Shown here: in pieces, positions 9,360 to 17,439 of the stretch
How positions within the stretch are numbered: the first letter of the stretch is position 1
How the letters are laid out: each line of letters begins with the position of its first letter
Assembly (NCBI RefSeq): GCF_002087295.1
Contig: NZ_MWVI01000097.1
Coordinates: 1 to 64,000, forward strand
Length of the DNA: 64,000 nt
DNA from: Vreelandella lionensis
Lineage (GTDB): Bacteria; Pseudomonadota; Gammaproteobacteria; Pseudomonadales; Halomonadaceae
Direction of reading: 5' to 3'
Notes under the pieces: model-generated
What the model saw: the letters and a program-made list of their open reading frames with translations, nothing else
The model's database searches: none
Told to the model about the DNA's origin: nothing
Program-made: the position numbers and the translations under genes

Positions 9360-9375
9360 TGGCGCGCTTTTTGCA
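9360..9375 (+). promoter_or_regulatory. Sigma-54 promoter of ntrBC
   Basis: TGGCGCGCTTTTTGCA differs from the sigma-54 consensus at one position and keeps the GG, 10 nt, GC spacing. The predicted start is near 9387, 60 nt before the ntrB ATG. The perfect NtrC box upstream supports the call. Confidence 0.78.
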
Positions 9376-9447
9376 GTTCCTCTCTCAACGATCCCATCAC
9401 GCTAGTGTTCATCACACTATTATTAGAGCGACGTTTCAGGACACGCC

Positions 9448-10505
9448 ATGTATCAGCGCTTATTAGAACATCTCACCACCGCAGTGCTACTGCTCGACGG
9501 TGAACTCCGTGTCCGCTGGATGAACCCAGCGGCGGAAGCGCTGCTAGCGGTGAGCTTTAGCCGTGTACAGGGTATTAGCCTAGATACCTTGCTAGGCGGT
9601 GGGGAAAGTATTGATGAGGTATTGGCCAAAGCGCGGGATGCCTTTCACCCCTATACCCAGCGGGAAGCGCGTATCACGCCGCTCAATAGTGAGCCACTCA
9701 CGGTGGACTATACGGTAACGCCCCTCCAGCCGATGAGCTGCTGCTGGAAGTCGAGCCGCGAGACCGCTTGATGCAGATTTCCCGCGAAGAGGCGCTCACC
9801 ACCCGCCAAGAGACCATTAAGGTGCTGGCGCGGGGCTTGGCCCACGAGGTGAAAAACCCATTAGGCGGCATTCGCGGTGCGGCGCAACTGCTGGAGCGTG
9901 ATTTAGACGACCCGGCGCTGCGGGAATTTACCCATATCATCGTGGAAGAAGTCGACCGCCTGCGAGATCTGGTGGACTCTATGCTGGGCCCGAACCGCAT
10001 CATTAAACATGAGCCGGTCAATATCCATAAAGTGCTGGAGCGAGTGCGAGCGCTGCTGATTGCCGAGCATCCCCATGTCACCGTCAACCGTGATTACGAC
10101 CCCAGCCTGCCGGATCTTTCCGGTGATGAGTCGCAAATGATTCAAGCGGTATTGAACGTGGCGCGTAACGCGGTGCAGGCCATGAGCGATGCAGAGACCC
10201 CCTCACCGGAGCTGATTCTACGCACCCGTGCCCGGCGCCAGTTCACTTTAGGCGCCGAGCGGCACCGGCTAGTGAGCGAAGTCGGCGTGATTGATAACGG
10301 CCCTGGCATTCCTGAAAGCCTACGCGAAACCCTCTTTTACCCGATGGTGTCTGGCCGCGCGGAAGGCAGCGGTTTGGGGCTATCCATTGCTCAGTCAATT
10401 TTGCACCAACATCAAGGATTGATCGAATGCGACTCACGACCTGGACATACCGAATTTCGTTTACTGATTCCATTAGTTATTAATTGCACCGGAGAAGCGT
10501 CATGA
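9448..10505 (+). CDS. glnL: Nitrogen regulation sensor kinase NtrB (GlnL), frameshifted
   Basis: About 350 residues. An N-terminal PAS domain (LLDGELRVRWMNPAAEALL) precedes the histidine-kinase core: H box GLAHEVKNPLGGIRGAAQ, N box NVARNAVQAM, G1 box VIDNGPGIP and G2 box GSGLGLSIAQSI. It phosphorylates NtrC when nitrogen is scarce and, with PII, removes the phosphate when nitrogen is plentiful. It has no membrane segment, as usual for NtrB. A frameshift near 9730 separates TPLQP from ELLLE; both sides are clearly NtrB. Its stop overlaps the ntrC start (ATGA), so the two are translationally coupled. Confidence 0.95.
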
Positions 10506-11929
10506 CTGAGGCGACACGTACCGATGTTGCACGGGTGGTTATTGTCGATGATGACCGCGCTCCGTTGGGTGCTGGAGCGCGCACTGGCGCAGCCGGACCT
10601 AGAGGTCGAGTGTATTGAGCGTGCCGACACAGCGCTGGCACGGCTGCTGGAAAGCCCACCGGATGTGCTGGTGACCGATATTCGCATGCCGGGGATTGAT
10701 GGGCTGGATTTAATGTCACGGGTTCGCGAAGCCCACCCGGACCTGCCGGTCATTGTCATGACCGCTCACTCCGATTTAGACAGCGCCGTGGCCTCTTATC
10801 AGGGGGGGGCGTTTGAGTACTTGCCCAAGCCGTTTGATGTGGATGAGGCGCTGGCGCTGGTACGCCGTGCGGTAGCCCACGCCCGTGAACGCCAGCGGCC
10901 GGTGAGCGTGCCGGAAGGCCTAAGCGCGAGATCATCGGTGAAGCGCCCGCCATGCAGGAAGTCTTTCGCGCCATTGGGCGGCTCTCCCATTCGCACATTA
11001 CGGTACTGATTAACGGTGAGTCGGGCACCGGTAAAGAGCGTGTCGCCCAGGCGCTGCATCAGCACAGCCCGAGGGCGGGCAAGCCGTTTATTGCTTTGAA
11101 TATGGCGGCAATTCCTCGTGACTTAATAGAGTCCGAGCTTTTTGGCCATGAGAAAGGCGCGTTTACTGGGGCGGCTGCCCAGCGCCAAGGGCGCTTCGAG
11201 CAGGCCAACGGTGGCACGCTGTTTCTGGATGAAATCGGCGATATGCCCGCCGAGACGCAAACCCGTCTGCTGCGCGTGCTGGCCGACGGCGAGTTTTACC
11301 GCGTGGGCGGGCATACCCCGGTAAAAGTTGATGTGCGGATTATCGCGGCAACCCACCAGAACCTAGAGTCGTTGGTAGATGATGGGCGCTTTCGTGAAGA
11401 CTTGTTCCACCGTCTGAACGTGATTCGCGTTCATCTACCGCGCCTTGCCGCGCGCCGCGAAGATATTCCCCGGCTAACCCGGCATTTTTTGGCCGAAGCG
11501 GCGAAAGAGCTTTCCACCGATATCAAAGTGCTGACCCCTGAGGCAGAGGCGCACTTAACCCGGCTGCCGTGGCCCGGCAACGTACGTCAGCTGGAAAATA
11601 TCTGCCGTTGGTTAACGGTCATGGCCTCTGGCCGGGAAATCCTGGTAGAAGACCTGCCGCCAGAGCTACGCACGGTCGGTGCGTCGGAAAGTAGCGTTCA
11701 CGGTGATTGGCGTTCAGCATTTCGCGATTGGGCTGATCATGCTTTGGCAGAAGGCCATACGCACCTGCTGGAAGAGGCGGTACCCGATTTCGAGCGCATT
11801 ATGATTGAAACTGCACTCAAGCATACCGGTGGTCGCAAAGGCGAGGCCGCTGAGCTGCTGGGCTGGGGGCGTAATACGCTTACCCGTAAACTAAAAACGC
11901 TGCTGCCTGCGTTGGCGGATGACGCCTAG
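10502..11929 (+). CDS. glnG: Nitrogen response regulator NtrC (GlnG), two frameshifts
   Basis: About 475 residues. The receiver domain has VVIVDDD, the phosphorylated Asp in [13 protein letters not shown], and [10 protein letters not shown]. The sigma-54 AAA+ domain has Walker A GESGTGKE, the sigma-54 contact [13 protein letters not shown], Walker [12 protein letters not shown], and [12 protein letters not shown] with RREDIPRL. The C-terminal Fis-type helix-turn-helix is [21 protein letters not shown]. It activates sigma-54 promoters of nitrogen genes. The start ATG at 10502 overlaps the ntrB stop. Frameshifts lie near 10560 (after VDDDR) and near 10925 (in the inter-domain linker). A perfect NtrC box upstream of ntrB suggests autoregulation. 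Confidence 0.95.
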
Positions 11930-12192
11930 GGCATCGGCTCGGCGGAAATGGGGGCAGGGAGTACAAACACGGCATCAGCCAGTGTTGGCTCGGGGAGGTC
12001 GCACTCAGCCTGTTCCCAGGGCAGCAGGCTGAAAGTGTGTTGAATCCCCAGCCCTTCTAGCTGATGCCCCACACCATGGCGGCAGCTTCCGTAGGCGTGC
12101 GTGGTTAAGGTGCCTGTGAGCAGCGCAGCCAAACCCAAACCGGTGCGCACCGCGTTAGCCCTCTTGAGCCTTAAGGCGGTTGATGTCGGCAA
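11926..12192 (-). CDS. Small exported hypothetical protein
   Basis: Up to 88 residues with a hydrophobic N-terminal stretch ([21 protein letters not shown]) that looks like a signal peptide, followed by a Cys-containing mature part ([21 protein letters not shown]). A GTG at the start of that stretch is a possible alternative start. It overlaps the end of the DUF6435 gene upstream and meets the ntrC stop. No family is recognised, and given the error rate its boundaries are uncertain. Confidence 0.45.
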   Translation of the reverse strand: MPTSTALRLKRANAVRTGLGLAALLTGTLTTHAYGSCRHGVGHQLEGLGIQHTFSLLPWEQAECDLPEPTLADAVFVLPAPISAEPMP

Positions 12193-12322
12193 GAATCTCT
12201 TCTGTCAGTGTGGCGTTGGCGCGCATATCGCCGTTGCGGGAAGCTTCCATCGCCGCTTGCAGCTTGCGTTCGTACGCTTGTTGAAGCTTCTTTTTTGGGT
12301 CGCGCTTAAATAGTCCAAACAT
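12155..12322 (-). CDS. Small DUF6435-type protein
   Basis: 55 residues, MFGLFKRDPKKKLQ then YERKLQAAMEASRNGDMRAN and ILADINRL. The MFGLFKRDPKKKLQ start, the helical charged body and the NGDMRA motif match a widespread family of short proteins (Lacal_2735 / DUF6435). The ATG at 12322 is chosen because the family starts at MFGLF; the reading frame extends upstream without a ribosome site. Function is unknown. It precedes the small exported protein at 12192. Confidence 0.75.
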   Translation of the reverse strand: MFGLFKRDPKKKLQQAYERKLQAAMEASRNGDMRANATLTEEILADINRLKAQEG

Positions 12323-12417
12323 GTGCACTATCCTTTTGGTGTATATTATTTGCATAGGTTTTGGGTGCTTATGTCGACTGCTGTACGCGTTTTTCGTTTT
12401 CCGGTGCGTTGCTGAGG

Positions 12418-12947
12418 CTAAACCGGTGGGCGGGCGTCCGCACACTGGGCTAAGAAGCGTGTAAAGTCGTCCAGGATAGTGTCCAGGCTACTATGCAGGC
12501 GATGATCGTCATCAATCATTCGCAGTGACAAGCGCTGTAGGCGGGCACGCTCAATCACTGGGCCTGGGGGTACCACATCATCGCGCCAGCCATGAATGAT
12601 ATGCGTATGCTGGGCTTGAATCGTCGGTGAGGTCTCTGGGTACTCAGGCAGGCCAAGCGCGGGGGCGAGTAAAAAACAGCCCAACACCGGTGTTTGCGTA
12701 CTGGCGGCAGCGCTGAGCCAGCCCCTAAGCTTGAGCCTGCTAATACACAGCGGGCGGGGTCATCACCACGAGCCAGCAGAGTAGCGGTAAGGTGTTTCAA
12801 TCGCTCGGCTGGCTCGTCCATGCCCCGGTAATCCATGACGACCGGCTCACAGTCATCAAGCTGTTCAGCAATACCCTTGAGCGCCTGCATTTTCAGTGCC
12901 CCTGGGCCACTCTCCAAGCCATGTGAAAGGTAGACGGTCATCATCAT
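12418..12947 (-). CDS. YqiA-like alpha/beta hydrolase, frameshifted
   Basis: About 176 residues. It begins MTVYLSHGLESGPGALKMQA, typical of the YqiA/UPF0227 group of small hydrolases, and has DYRGMDEPAERL and the nucleophile elbow CVLAGSSLGA. A frameshift near 12715 leads to VLGCFLLAPALGLP, THIIHGWRDDVVPP (catalytic Asp region) and DDDHRLHSSL (likely catalytic His). Members are cytoplasmic esterases of uncertain substrate. The gene begins 3 nt after the entericidin stop, so the two are probably cotranscribed. Three consecutive ATG codons make the exact start ambiguous. Confidence 0.75.
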
Positions 12948-12950
12948 GGT

Positions 12951-13082
12951 TTAATCCGCCGAACGCTGAATGGCTTCACCACCCTGCTCAATATCCTGGC
13001 CCATACCGCGAACTGTGTTACAGCCGCTAATGGTGAGTAGTGTGGCCAGTAAGAGTATGCCAAGCGCAATGGTGCGTTTCAT
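12951..13082 (-). CDS. Entericidin family lipoprotein
   Basis: 43 residues: MKRTIALGILLLATL, a lipobox LLTISGC, and a short mature part NTVRGMGQDIEQGGEAIQ. This is the characteristic pattern of entericidin A/B peptides (Cys after a hydrophobic signal, then G-x-G-x-D and GxxI). They are small membrane lipoproteins; the E. coli pair is linked to a stationary-phase bacteriolytic antidote/toxin function. A ribosome site GAGGAAAG precedes the ATG. The gene is intact and heads the hydrolase gene downstream. Confidence 0.88.
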   Translation of the reverse strand: MKRTIALGILLLATLLTISGCNTVRGMGQDIEQGGEAIQRSAD

Positions 13083-13326
13083 TGGGTCTTTCCTCTCTAC
13101 TAAATAATGCCCCGCTGGGGCGTCATGGTGTGATGAGTAACATAAGCGCTGTTGGTGCGGGTTGCCACCCGGTAAGTAGCCATGAGGTGGAACGTTTTAC
13201 CAACGCTGCTTATCTCTCCTTAGCATAGATGTGAACCGTGCGCATTTGTCGCATGTGTCAATATTACCCATGTCATCCCTGAGTTTTCTGTCAATTTCGG
13301 TTAGGCTGGGCTTTTATTTTTTTGTT

Positions 13327-13385
13327 TAATTTATTGATATTAAAGATATTTTTTATTTATTGGTATGATTGGCCCAATGCCTGCA
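13327..13385 (+). promoter_or_regulatory. Putative sigma-54 promoter with IHF site
   Basis: TGGCCCAATGCCTGCA at 13370-13385 keeps the GG, 10 nt, GC spacing of sigma-54 promoters with two consensus mismatches. At 13327-13339 the minus strand reads TATCAATAAATTA, a perfect match to the IHF consensus, in an AT-rich tract 31 bp upstream. A 20-bp perfect palindrome (TATAAGT, 6 nt, ACTTATA) covers 13390-13409, around the predicted start near 13396. No enhancer is recognised in 13083-13326, which otherwise shows nothing. Confidence 0.45.
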
Positions 13386-13395
13386 GTGTTATAAG

Positions 13396-13643
13396 TGTTA
13401 ATACTTATAGTGTCACCATTGATGATTTAACCAATTTCACTGTTAGCAACCAAGTTCCAACCCATCAAAGCGTGAGCAGGGCTAATAGACAGTAGAGGAG
13501 GGCAGGAGGCCCAGTAAGCATCATGGACGTGAATGGACTCTTAGCCTGCTCACTCTTATCAGCATAAGGCCGTGCTGATCATCGAAGCCAAGGAGTGGCA
13601 GCGATGCAAAACAGCCATCTCGCAACTGTGAGGTGGTTTTTTT
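13396..13643 (+). ncRNA. Candidate structured small RNA with AGGAG hairpin loops
   Basis: Between a sigma-54-like promoter and an intrinsic terminator lie four hairpins. A 13-bp stem pairs GTGAGCAGGGCTAA (13472) with TTAGCCTGCTCAC (13541) with one bulged G. Inside it GGGC-AGGAG-GCCC (13500-13512) presents AGGAG in a loop. ATCAGCA pairs with TGCTGAT (13558-13579). GCCA-AGGAG-TGGC (13587-13599) presents a second AGGAG loop. Further GGA triplets sit at ATGGAC and ATGGAC. GGA in hairpin loops is the recognition pattern of CsrA/RsmA, so a CsrB/RsmZ-like sequestering RNA is one reading. A 5' UTR controlled by CsrA is another. Confidence 0.45.
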
Positions 13644-13759
13644 GCGTTTATTTTTCAATCATTAATACATTGATTTATATAACGTTTTTTCTCGCCTTAG
13701 GGGTGTTGCATAGTTCCTGTACAGATATGCAAAGTATTTTGGTCTATCCTTTCGGGTAA
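13604..13759 (+). CDS. Possible 51-residue membrane peptide (doubtful)
   Basis: ATG at 13604 is preceded by AAGGAG at the right distance and opens 51 codons with a hydrophobic stretch (WFFCVYFSIINTLIYITFFLALG). However, its first codons contain the hairpin and T run of the terminator at 13615-13643, and the ribosome site is the loop of the preceding hairpin. It is either a peptide under tight RNA control or a chance reading frame. Confidence 0.25.
   Translation: MQNSHLATVRWFFCVYFSIINTLIYITFFLALGVLHSSCTDMQSILVYPFG
13615..13643 (+). terminator. Intrinsic terminator of the candidate small RNA
   Basis: CCATCTC, loop GCAACTGT, GAGGTGG (one T-G wobble), followed by seven T. It ends the structured segment at 13396-13643. 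Confidence 0.75.
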
Positions 13760-13820
13760 ACCAAAATCAGCGGTTATAAGACGTCAACGCATCGGCCGCA
13801 CACTGACAGGGACAAGCGCT

Positions 13821-13946
13821 ATGGTGATGGTATTGATGTTCTGCATGTTCGTGCTGTTTCTAGGGTTTTCGGGGGTGGGCCTGTACATGATGTTTAAAAC
13901 AATCATTTATGACGGCTACAGAGGATCGCGACGACATGCCGCCTGA
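13821..13946 (+). CDS. Possible 41-residue single-span membrane peptide
   Basis: MVMVLMFCMFVLFLGFSG followed by VGLYMMFKTIIYDGY and a basic tail GSRRHAA. An AGGGA-like ribosome site lies about 8 nt upstream. One long hydrophobic helix and a positive C-terminus fit a small inner-membrane protein. No family is recognised. The short length makes a chance frame possible. Confidence 0.4.
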   Translation: MVMVLMFCMFVLFLGFSGVGLYMMFKTIIYDGYRGSRRHAA

Positions 13947-13970
13947 TATGTAAGTAATTGAATAATAAAT

Positions 13971-14000
13971 AAAAAGCCACCTTTTTTTTGGGTGGCTTTT
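13971..14000 (-). terminator. Terminator after the PAP2 phosphatase gene
   Basis: On the minus strand GCCACC, an A-rich loop, GGTGGC and a T run follow the PAP2 stop codon at 14023. Confidence 0.8.
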
Positions 14001-14022
14001 GCATGTTGGCATGTAGAGACTC

Positions 14023-14565
14023 TTACCCCATCCAATAAAGGCTCAGCAGTGCAAAGCCATAGCCCATCACCGCCACCAACCAGTACATCGCTGACATAAT
14101 GCAGCCCTAGCCCCACTCGAGAAATTGCAATGAGTAGGCTGAGTGGAAGAACAATCGGCAGCAGCCAGGGGGTGTGGGCGGCCACTAATACGCTGAACAT
14201 GACGGCGTGCATGGTGTGGCCACTGGGGAAACTGTAGCGATCTCGAGCGGGTTCACCGCAGTGTACGCCTCCCAGGTAAGTGATAAAGGGGCGCTCTCGG
14301 CACAGCTTGGTTTTGACCAGCTTATAAACCGTGACAGCTACCAGGGCGATCAGCGAGTACTGCATCATCCGCCACGTGCCATCAGGTTGAAGCCAGGGCT
14401 GGGCAGCAATCAGCAGTACCCACACCGGCCAGTCGCCTAACCTTACTGGCTGTTTTCAGCGTTAGCCGCCAGGGGCGGTAGAGCGAGAGATGCGTGACCC
14501 GTTGGCAAAACCGCCACTCCCACAGGTCAAGGACGATCGAATACGACAAGCGGGCGAGCTCGCAT
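14023..14565 (-). CDS. PAP2-family membrane phosphatase, frameshifted
   Basis: About 180 residues with five hydrophobic segments. The three phosphatase motifs are present: KTKLCRERPF (KxxxxxxRP), YSFPSGHTMHA (PSGH) and SRVGLGLHYVSDVLVG (SRxxxxxHxxxD). Such enzymes remove phosphate from lipid phosphates such as undecaprenyl pyrophosphate or phosphatidic acid, facing the periplasm. The start at 14565 has a strong AGGAGG site lying within the end of the upstream glycosyltransferase gene. One frameshift near 14535 splits the N-terminus (to LWEWRFCQRVTHLSLYRPW). A second near 14085 moves the last helix (VMGYGFALLSLYWMG) into another frame. Confidence 0.85.
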
Positions 14566-15691
14566 GGTGGGCCTCCTGGGCATGGTGTAGGTAGCGCAGA
14601 AACTGCTCAGCAATGCCCGACCAGCTTTGTTCTAGCGCGCGTAAACGGGCAACTCTTCCTATTCGTGCGTAATCGGCGGGGTGTTGGCACAGTGCCACGG
14701 CCGCTTCTTGAAAGCCGTGGGCGTCGTTAGGCGCTACGGTCACCCCGTTATGGCCGTTTTGGATCAGCTCCGCGCTGGCTGCATGACGATAAGCAACTAC
14801 CGCCAAGCCGCTTGCCATTGCCTCCGTTACTACGTTGCCCCACGTTTCCGACAGCGAAGGAAATACAAACATATCAGCACTGGCGTAGTGGCAAGCTAGC
14901 TCATGTTTATCCACAAATCCGGTGAAATGTGCGTCAGGGAGTGCCTTCTCTAACTGTGCACGCCCTGGGCCATCACCAACGATCACCTGTGCCATATCGG
15001 GGCGCACATTGCGCATGGCTTGCAGCGTTTCTTGTAGCAGGGCCAGATTCTTCTCTGGTGCGAGTCGCCCGACATAGAGGGCGACCGGCTGGTGCTCGCT
15101 AACTCCCCACTGCTTACGCAGCTCTGCACTACGGTGAGCTGGAGAGAATTTTTCCCCATCAATCCCCCGAGCGAGCACCTGTACTTCATGGATACCCTGT
15201 TGGCGTAAAGCTGTGGCTTGCTGATGAGTGGGCACTAGTGTCAGTGCGCAGCCATTGTGAAAGTAGCGCAAATAGCGGCGAGTCGCGGCAGAGAGCCAAG
15301 AGGCGCCGTAATCATGGCAGTAATGATCGAAGTTGGTGTGCCAACCTGCCACCAGCGGAATGCTCAACTGTTGCGCTGCCTGGCGAGCTGCCCAGCCGAG
15401 CGGGCCTTGGGTGGCTAAATAAATCACATCTGGCCGGTGCTGTTGCCAAAACCGCTGCAACGTGGACGGGCGAGCAAATCCCACCTGAACATCACGATAG
15501 CCGGGCAGCGCCAGGTGGTTAACCTGTAGTTCTTGGGTGGCATAGGCGGCACTGCCGGGTGCCTTAGGCTTAGGGCGAATCACATCCATTGTGACGCCCA
15601 GCCGCTGCAGCTCACGACATATCCGGTTGAGAGTATGCGCAACGCCGTTAATTTCTGGAGACCATGTTTCGCTAACGATACAGAGCCGCAT
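14462..15691 (-). CDS. GT4 glycosyltransferase, glycolipid mannosyltransferase type
   Basis: Roughly 390 residues. The N-terminal domain starts MRLCIVSETWSPEINGVAHT and includes VAGWHTNFDHY. The C-terminal domain has ALYVGRLAPEKNLALL, the donor-binding VIVGDGPGRAQLE, and FVFPSLSETWGNVVTEAMASG with the E-x7-E motif. The pattern is that of GDP-mannose-dependent alpha-mannosyltransferases acting on lipids. The last 30 or so residues (from SSPACRIRSS) are probably an artefact, because a frameshift near 14535 carries the reading into the PAP2 gene; the true end is likely near 14525. Overlap with a PAP2 phosphatase suggests joint work on a membrane glycolipid. Confidence 0.88.
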   Translation of the reverse strand: MRLCIVSETWSPEINGVAHTLNRICRELQRLGVTMDVIRPKPKAPGSAAYATQELQVNHLALPGYRDVQVGFARPSTLQRFWQQHRPDVIYLATQGPLGWAARQAAQQLSIPLVAGWHTNFDHYCHDYGASWLSAATRRYLRYFHNGCALTLVPTHQQATALRQQGIHEVQVLARGIDGEKFSPAHRSAELRKQWGVSEHQPVALYVGRLAPEKNLALLQETLQAMRNVRPDMAQVIVGDGPGRAQLEKALPDAHFTGFVDKHELACHYASADMFVFPSLSETWGNVVTEAMASGLAVVAYRHAASAELIQNGHNGVTVAPNDAHGFQEAAVALCQHPADYARIGRVARLRALEQSWSGIAEQFLRYLHHAQEAHHASSPACRIRSSLTCGSGGFANGSRISRSTAPGG

Positions 15692-15859
15692 GAGCGATTC
15701 ATCCCTTTATCACGTTTCTCATTATGTTGCGCGGGCACAATGACACTGCCAAGACAGGCAAGTGAACAAGCGATGACAGACAGCCATCATGCAGTAAGTG
15801 AGGCGCTGAGTGTTTTTGGCCAGTCCACGAGTCGTCAGCACCAATAACGCCAGGTAGAA

Positions 15860-16116
15860 CGGTTCATCCCCGCAGGCGCGGGGATCGGTCGTCACTGATC
15901 GACGGTTCATCCCCGCAGGCGCGGGGATCCGGTGGGATCCAGACGAAGACCACCGAGCCACCCGCGGGTCATCCCCGCAGGCGCGGGGATCACTCGGTTC
16001 ATCCCCGCAGGCGCGGGGATCGGGGCTACTATGGGGTGGTTAGTTATCGATGTGTGGCGCAATGGCTTTAAACCTAGATACGAGCAGCGGTTCATCCCCG
16101 CAGGCGCGGGTGTTGT
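15860..16116 (-). CRISPR. CRISPR array 2, type I-E repeats, short and irregular
   Basis: Five copies of the same 29-nt repeat as array 1, on the minus strand, at 15860-15888, 15903-15931, 15965-15993, 15995-16023 and 16088-16116. The intervals between them are 14, 33, 1 and 64 nt; only one has the normal length, and 64 is exactly two spacers without a repeat between them. The copy at 16088-16116, next to the leader, has a changed first half-dozen bases (ACAACA on the minus strand). The array sits directly downstream of cas2. Confidence 0.93.
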
Positions 16117-16216
16117 AGATAATTGATCTACAAGAAGAAAATAGCAGATAAAAAATCCACCAGCTATTTTGCTTACTTTTAATCAGGCTAAATTATTAAA
16201 GATCAAATAAAATCAG
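16117..16216 (-). promoter_or_regulatory. AT-rich leader of CRISPR array 2
   Basis: About 100 bases between the cas2 stop and the first repeat, markedly richer in A and T than the surroundings, with no open frame. Position and composition fit a type I-E leader that carries the array promoter. I found no perfect IHF consensus in it. Confidence 0.6.
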
Positions 16217-16510
<294 letters not shown>

Positions 16511-17431
16511 TTATCCGCTCCTATGCCCTGCATCGCCGACCGAAGGTGGTTCTGGTATCGCAGGCGGCACTGCGTCGGGTGCTGGCGGTGGCGGCTGAAT
16601 ATCACCAGCGGCAAGCACATCTTCGATCATGGGGATTAAGCGCTGGAGTATGCGGGATTGCTTGAATGCATCGCGGCAAGCGATACGGACTTCTCTTTCC
16701 GGCATAGGCGGATTACGTGCAGCAACCCTAAACGCCGCAGGCACCACCGTTTCAAACTTCACGATGTCGGCAATATCGTACACAAAGCTCAACGGCTTGC
16801 CGGTGTGCAGGTATCCAATCGCTGGGGCGTAGCCTGCTGCCAAAATAGCGGCTTCGGTAATTCCGTATAAGCAGGCCGTTGCTGCGGATAGGCATTGGTT
16901 AGCAACATCCGAGGCATCCCACTGTTTTGGGTCGTAACGGCGTCCGTTCCATTTAACGCCGTACTGTTTGGCTAACAGTTGATACGTTTTACGAACTCTT
17001 GCACCTTCCATGCCGCGTAACTGCTCGATGCTGCGACGAGAAGGTGGCTCTTCACCAAAACGCAGCTCAAACATTTTGCGCACCACTTTTAGGCGCAGCT
17101 TTTCATCTAGCGCCAGCTGGGCTTGGTAGAGCAATTTGTCTGACCGTGCGCCGCCCGGTTGCCCGGCGCTATAGAGCCGTACGCCAGCATCGCCTACCCA
17201 AATCAGTAGCGTGCCTACCGTTGCCGCCAACTTAATGGCGGCATGGGAAACCCGTGTGCCCGGTTCCAGCAGCAATCAGGCTACTGAACCAACCGGAATA
17301 TGCATACGCTCGCCATTTACTTCGTCAATAACGACAAAAGCACCGTCGCGCACGTCTATCTGACCCATCCCGATAAAGATCATCGACATCCGATCTTTTT
17401 CGGGAATGGGCTTTAGCGGAATAAAGCCCAT
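16511..17431 (-). CDS. cas1: CRISPR-associated endonuclease/integrase Cas1, type I-E, with in-frame TGA
   Basis: 306 residues counting through one stop. The N-terminus MGFIPLKPIPEKDRMSMIFI leads to MHIPVGSVA, then TGA (17276-17278, codon 52), then LLLEPGTRVSHAAIKLAATV. Related Cas1 proteins have Cys at this place (SVAC). The rest is a well-preserved Cas1e: LDEKLRLKVVRKMFELRFGE, GARVRKTYQLLAKQYGV, TEAAILAAGYAPAIGYLHTG (metal-ligand His region), LSFVYDIADIVKFETVVP. It integrates spacers with Cas2. The TGA may be an error or a disabling mutation; translation reinitiation at 17275 would remove the first 52 residues. Confidence 0.95.
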
Positions 17432-17439
17432 GTTGTCTC

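Noticed and set aside
13390-13409. GacA-type upstream element for the candidate small RNA
   Set aside because: The palindrome has TATAAG and CTTATA arms but an 8-nt centre, unlike the TGTAAG-6 nt-CTTACA consensus, and it overlaps the predicted start site.
17276-17278. Selenocysteine insertion in Cas1
   Set aside because: TGA stands at a Cys position, but no hairpin of bacterial SECIS type is evident just downstream, and similar nonsense changes of all three stop types occur in nearby essential genes.
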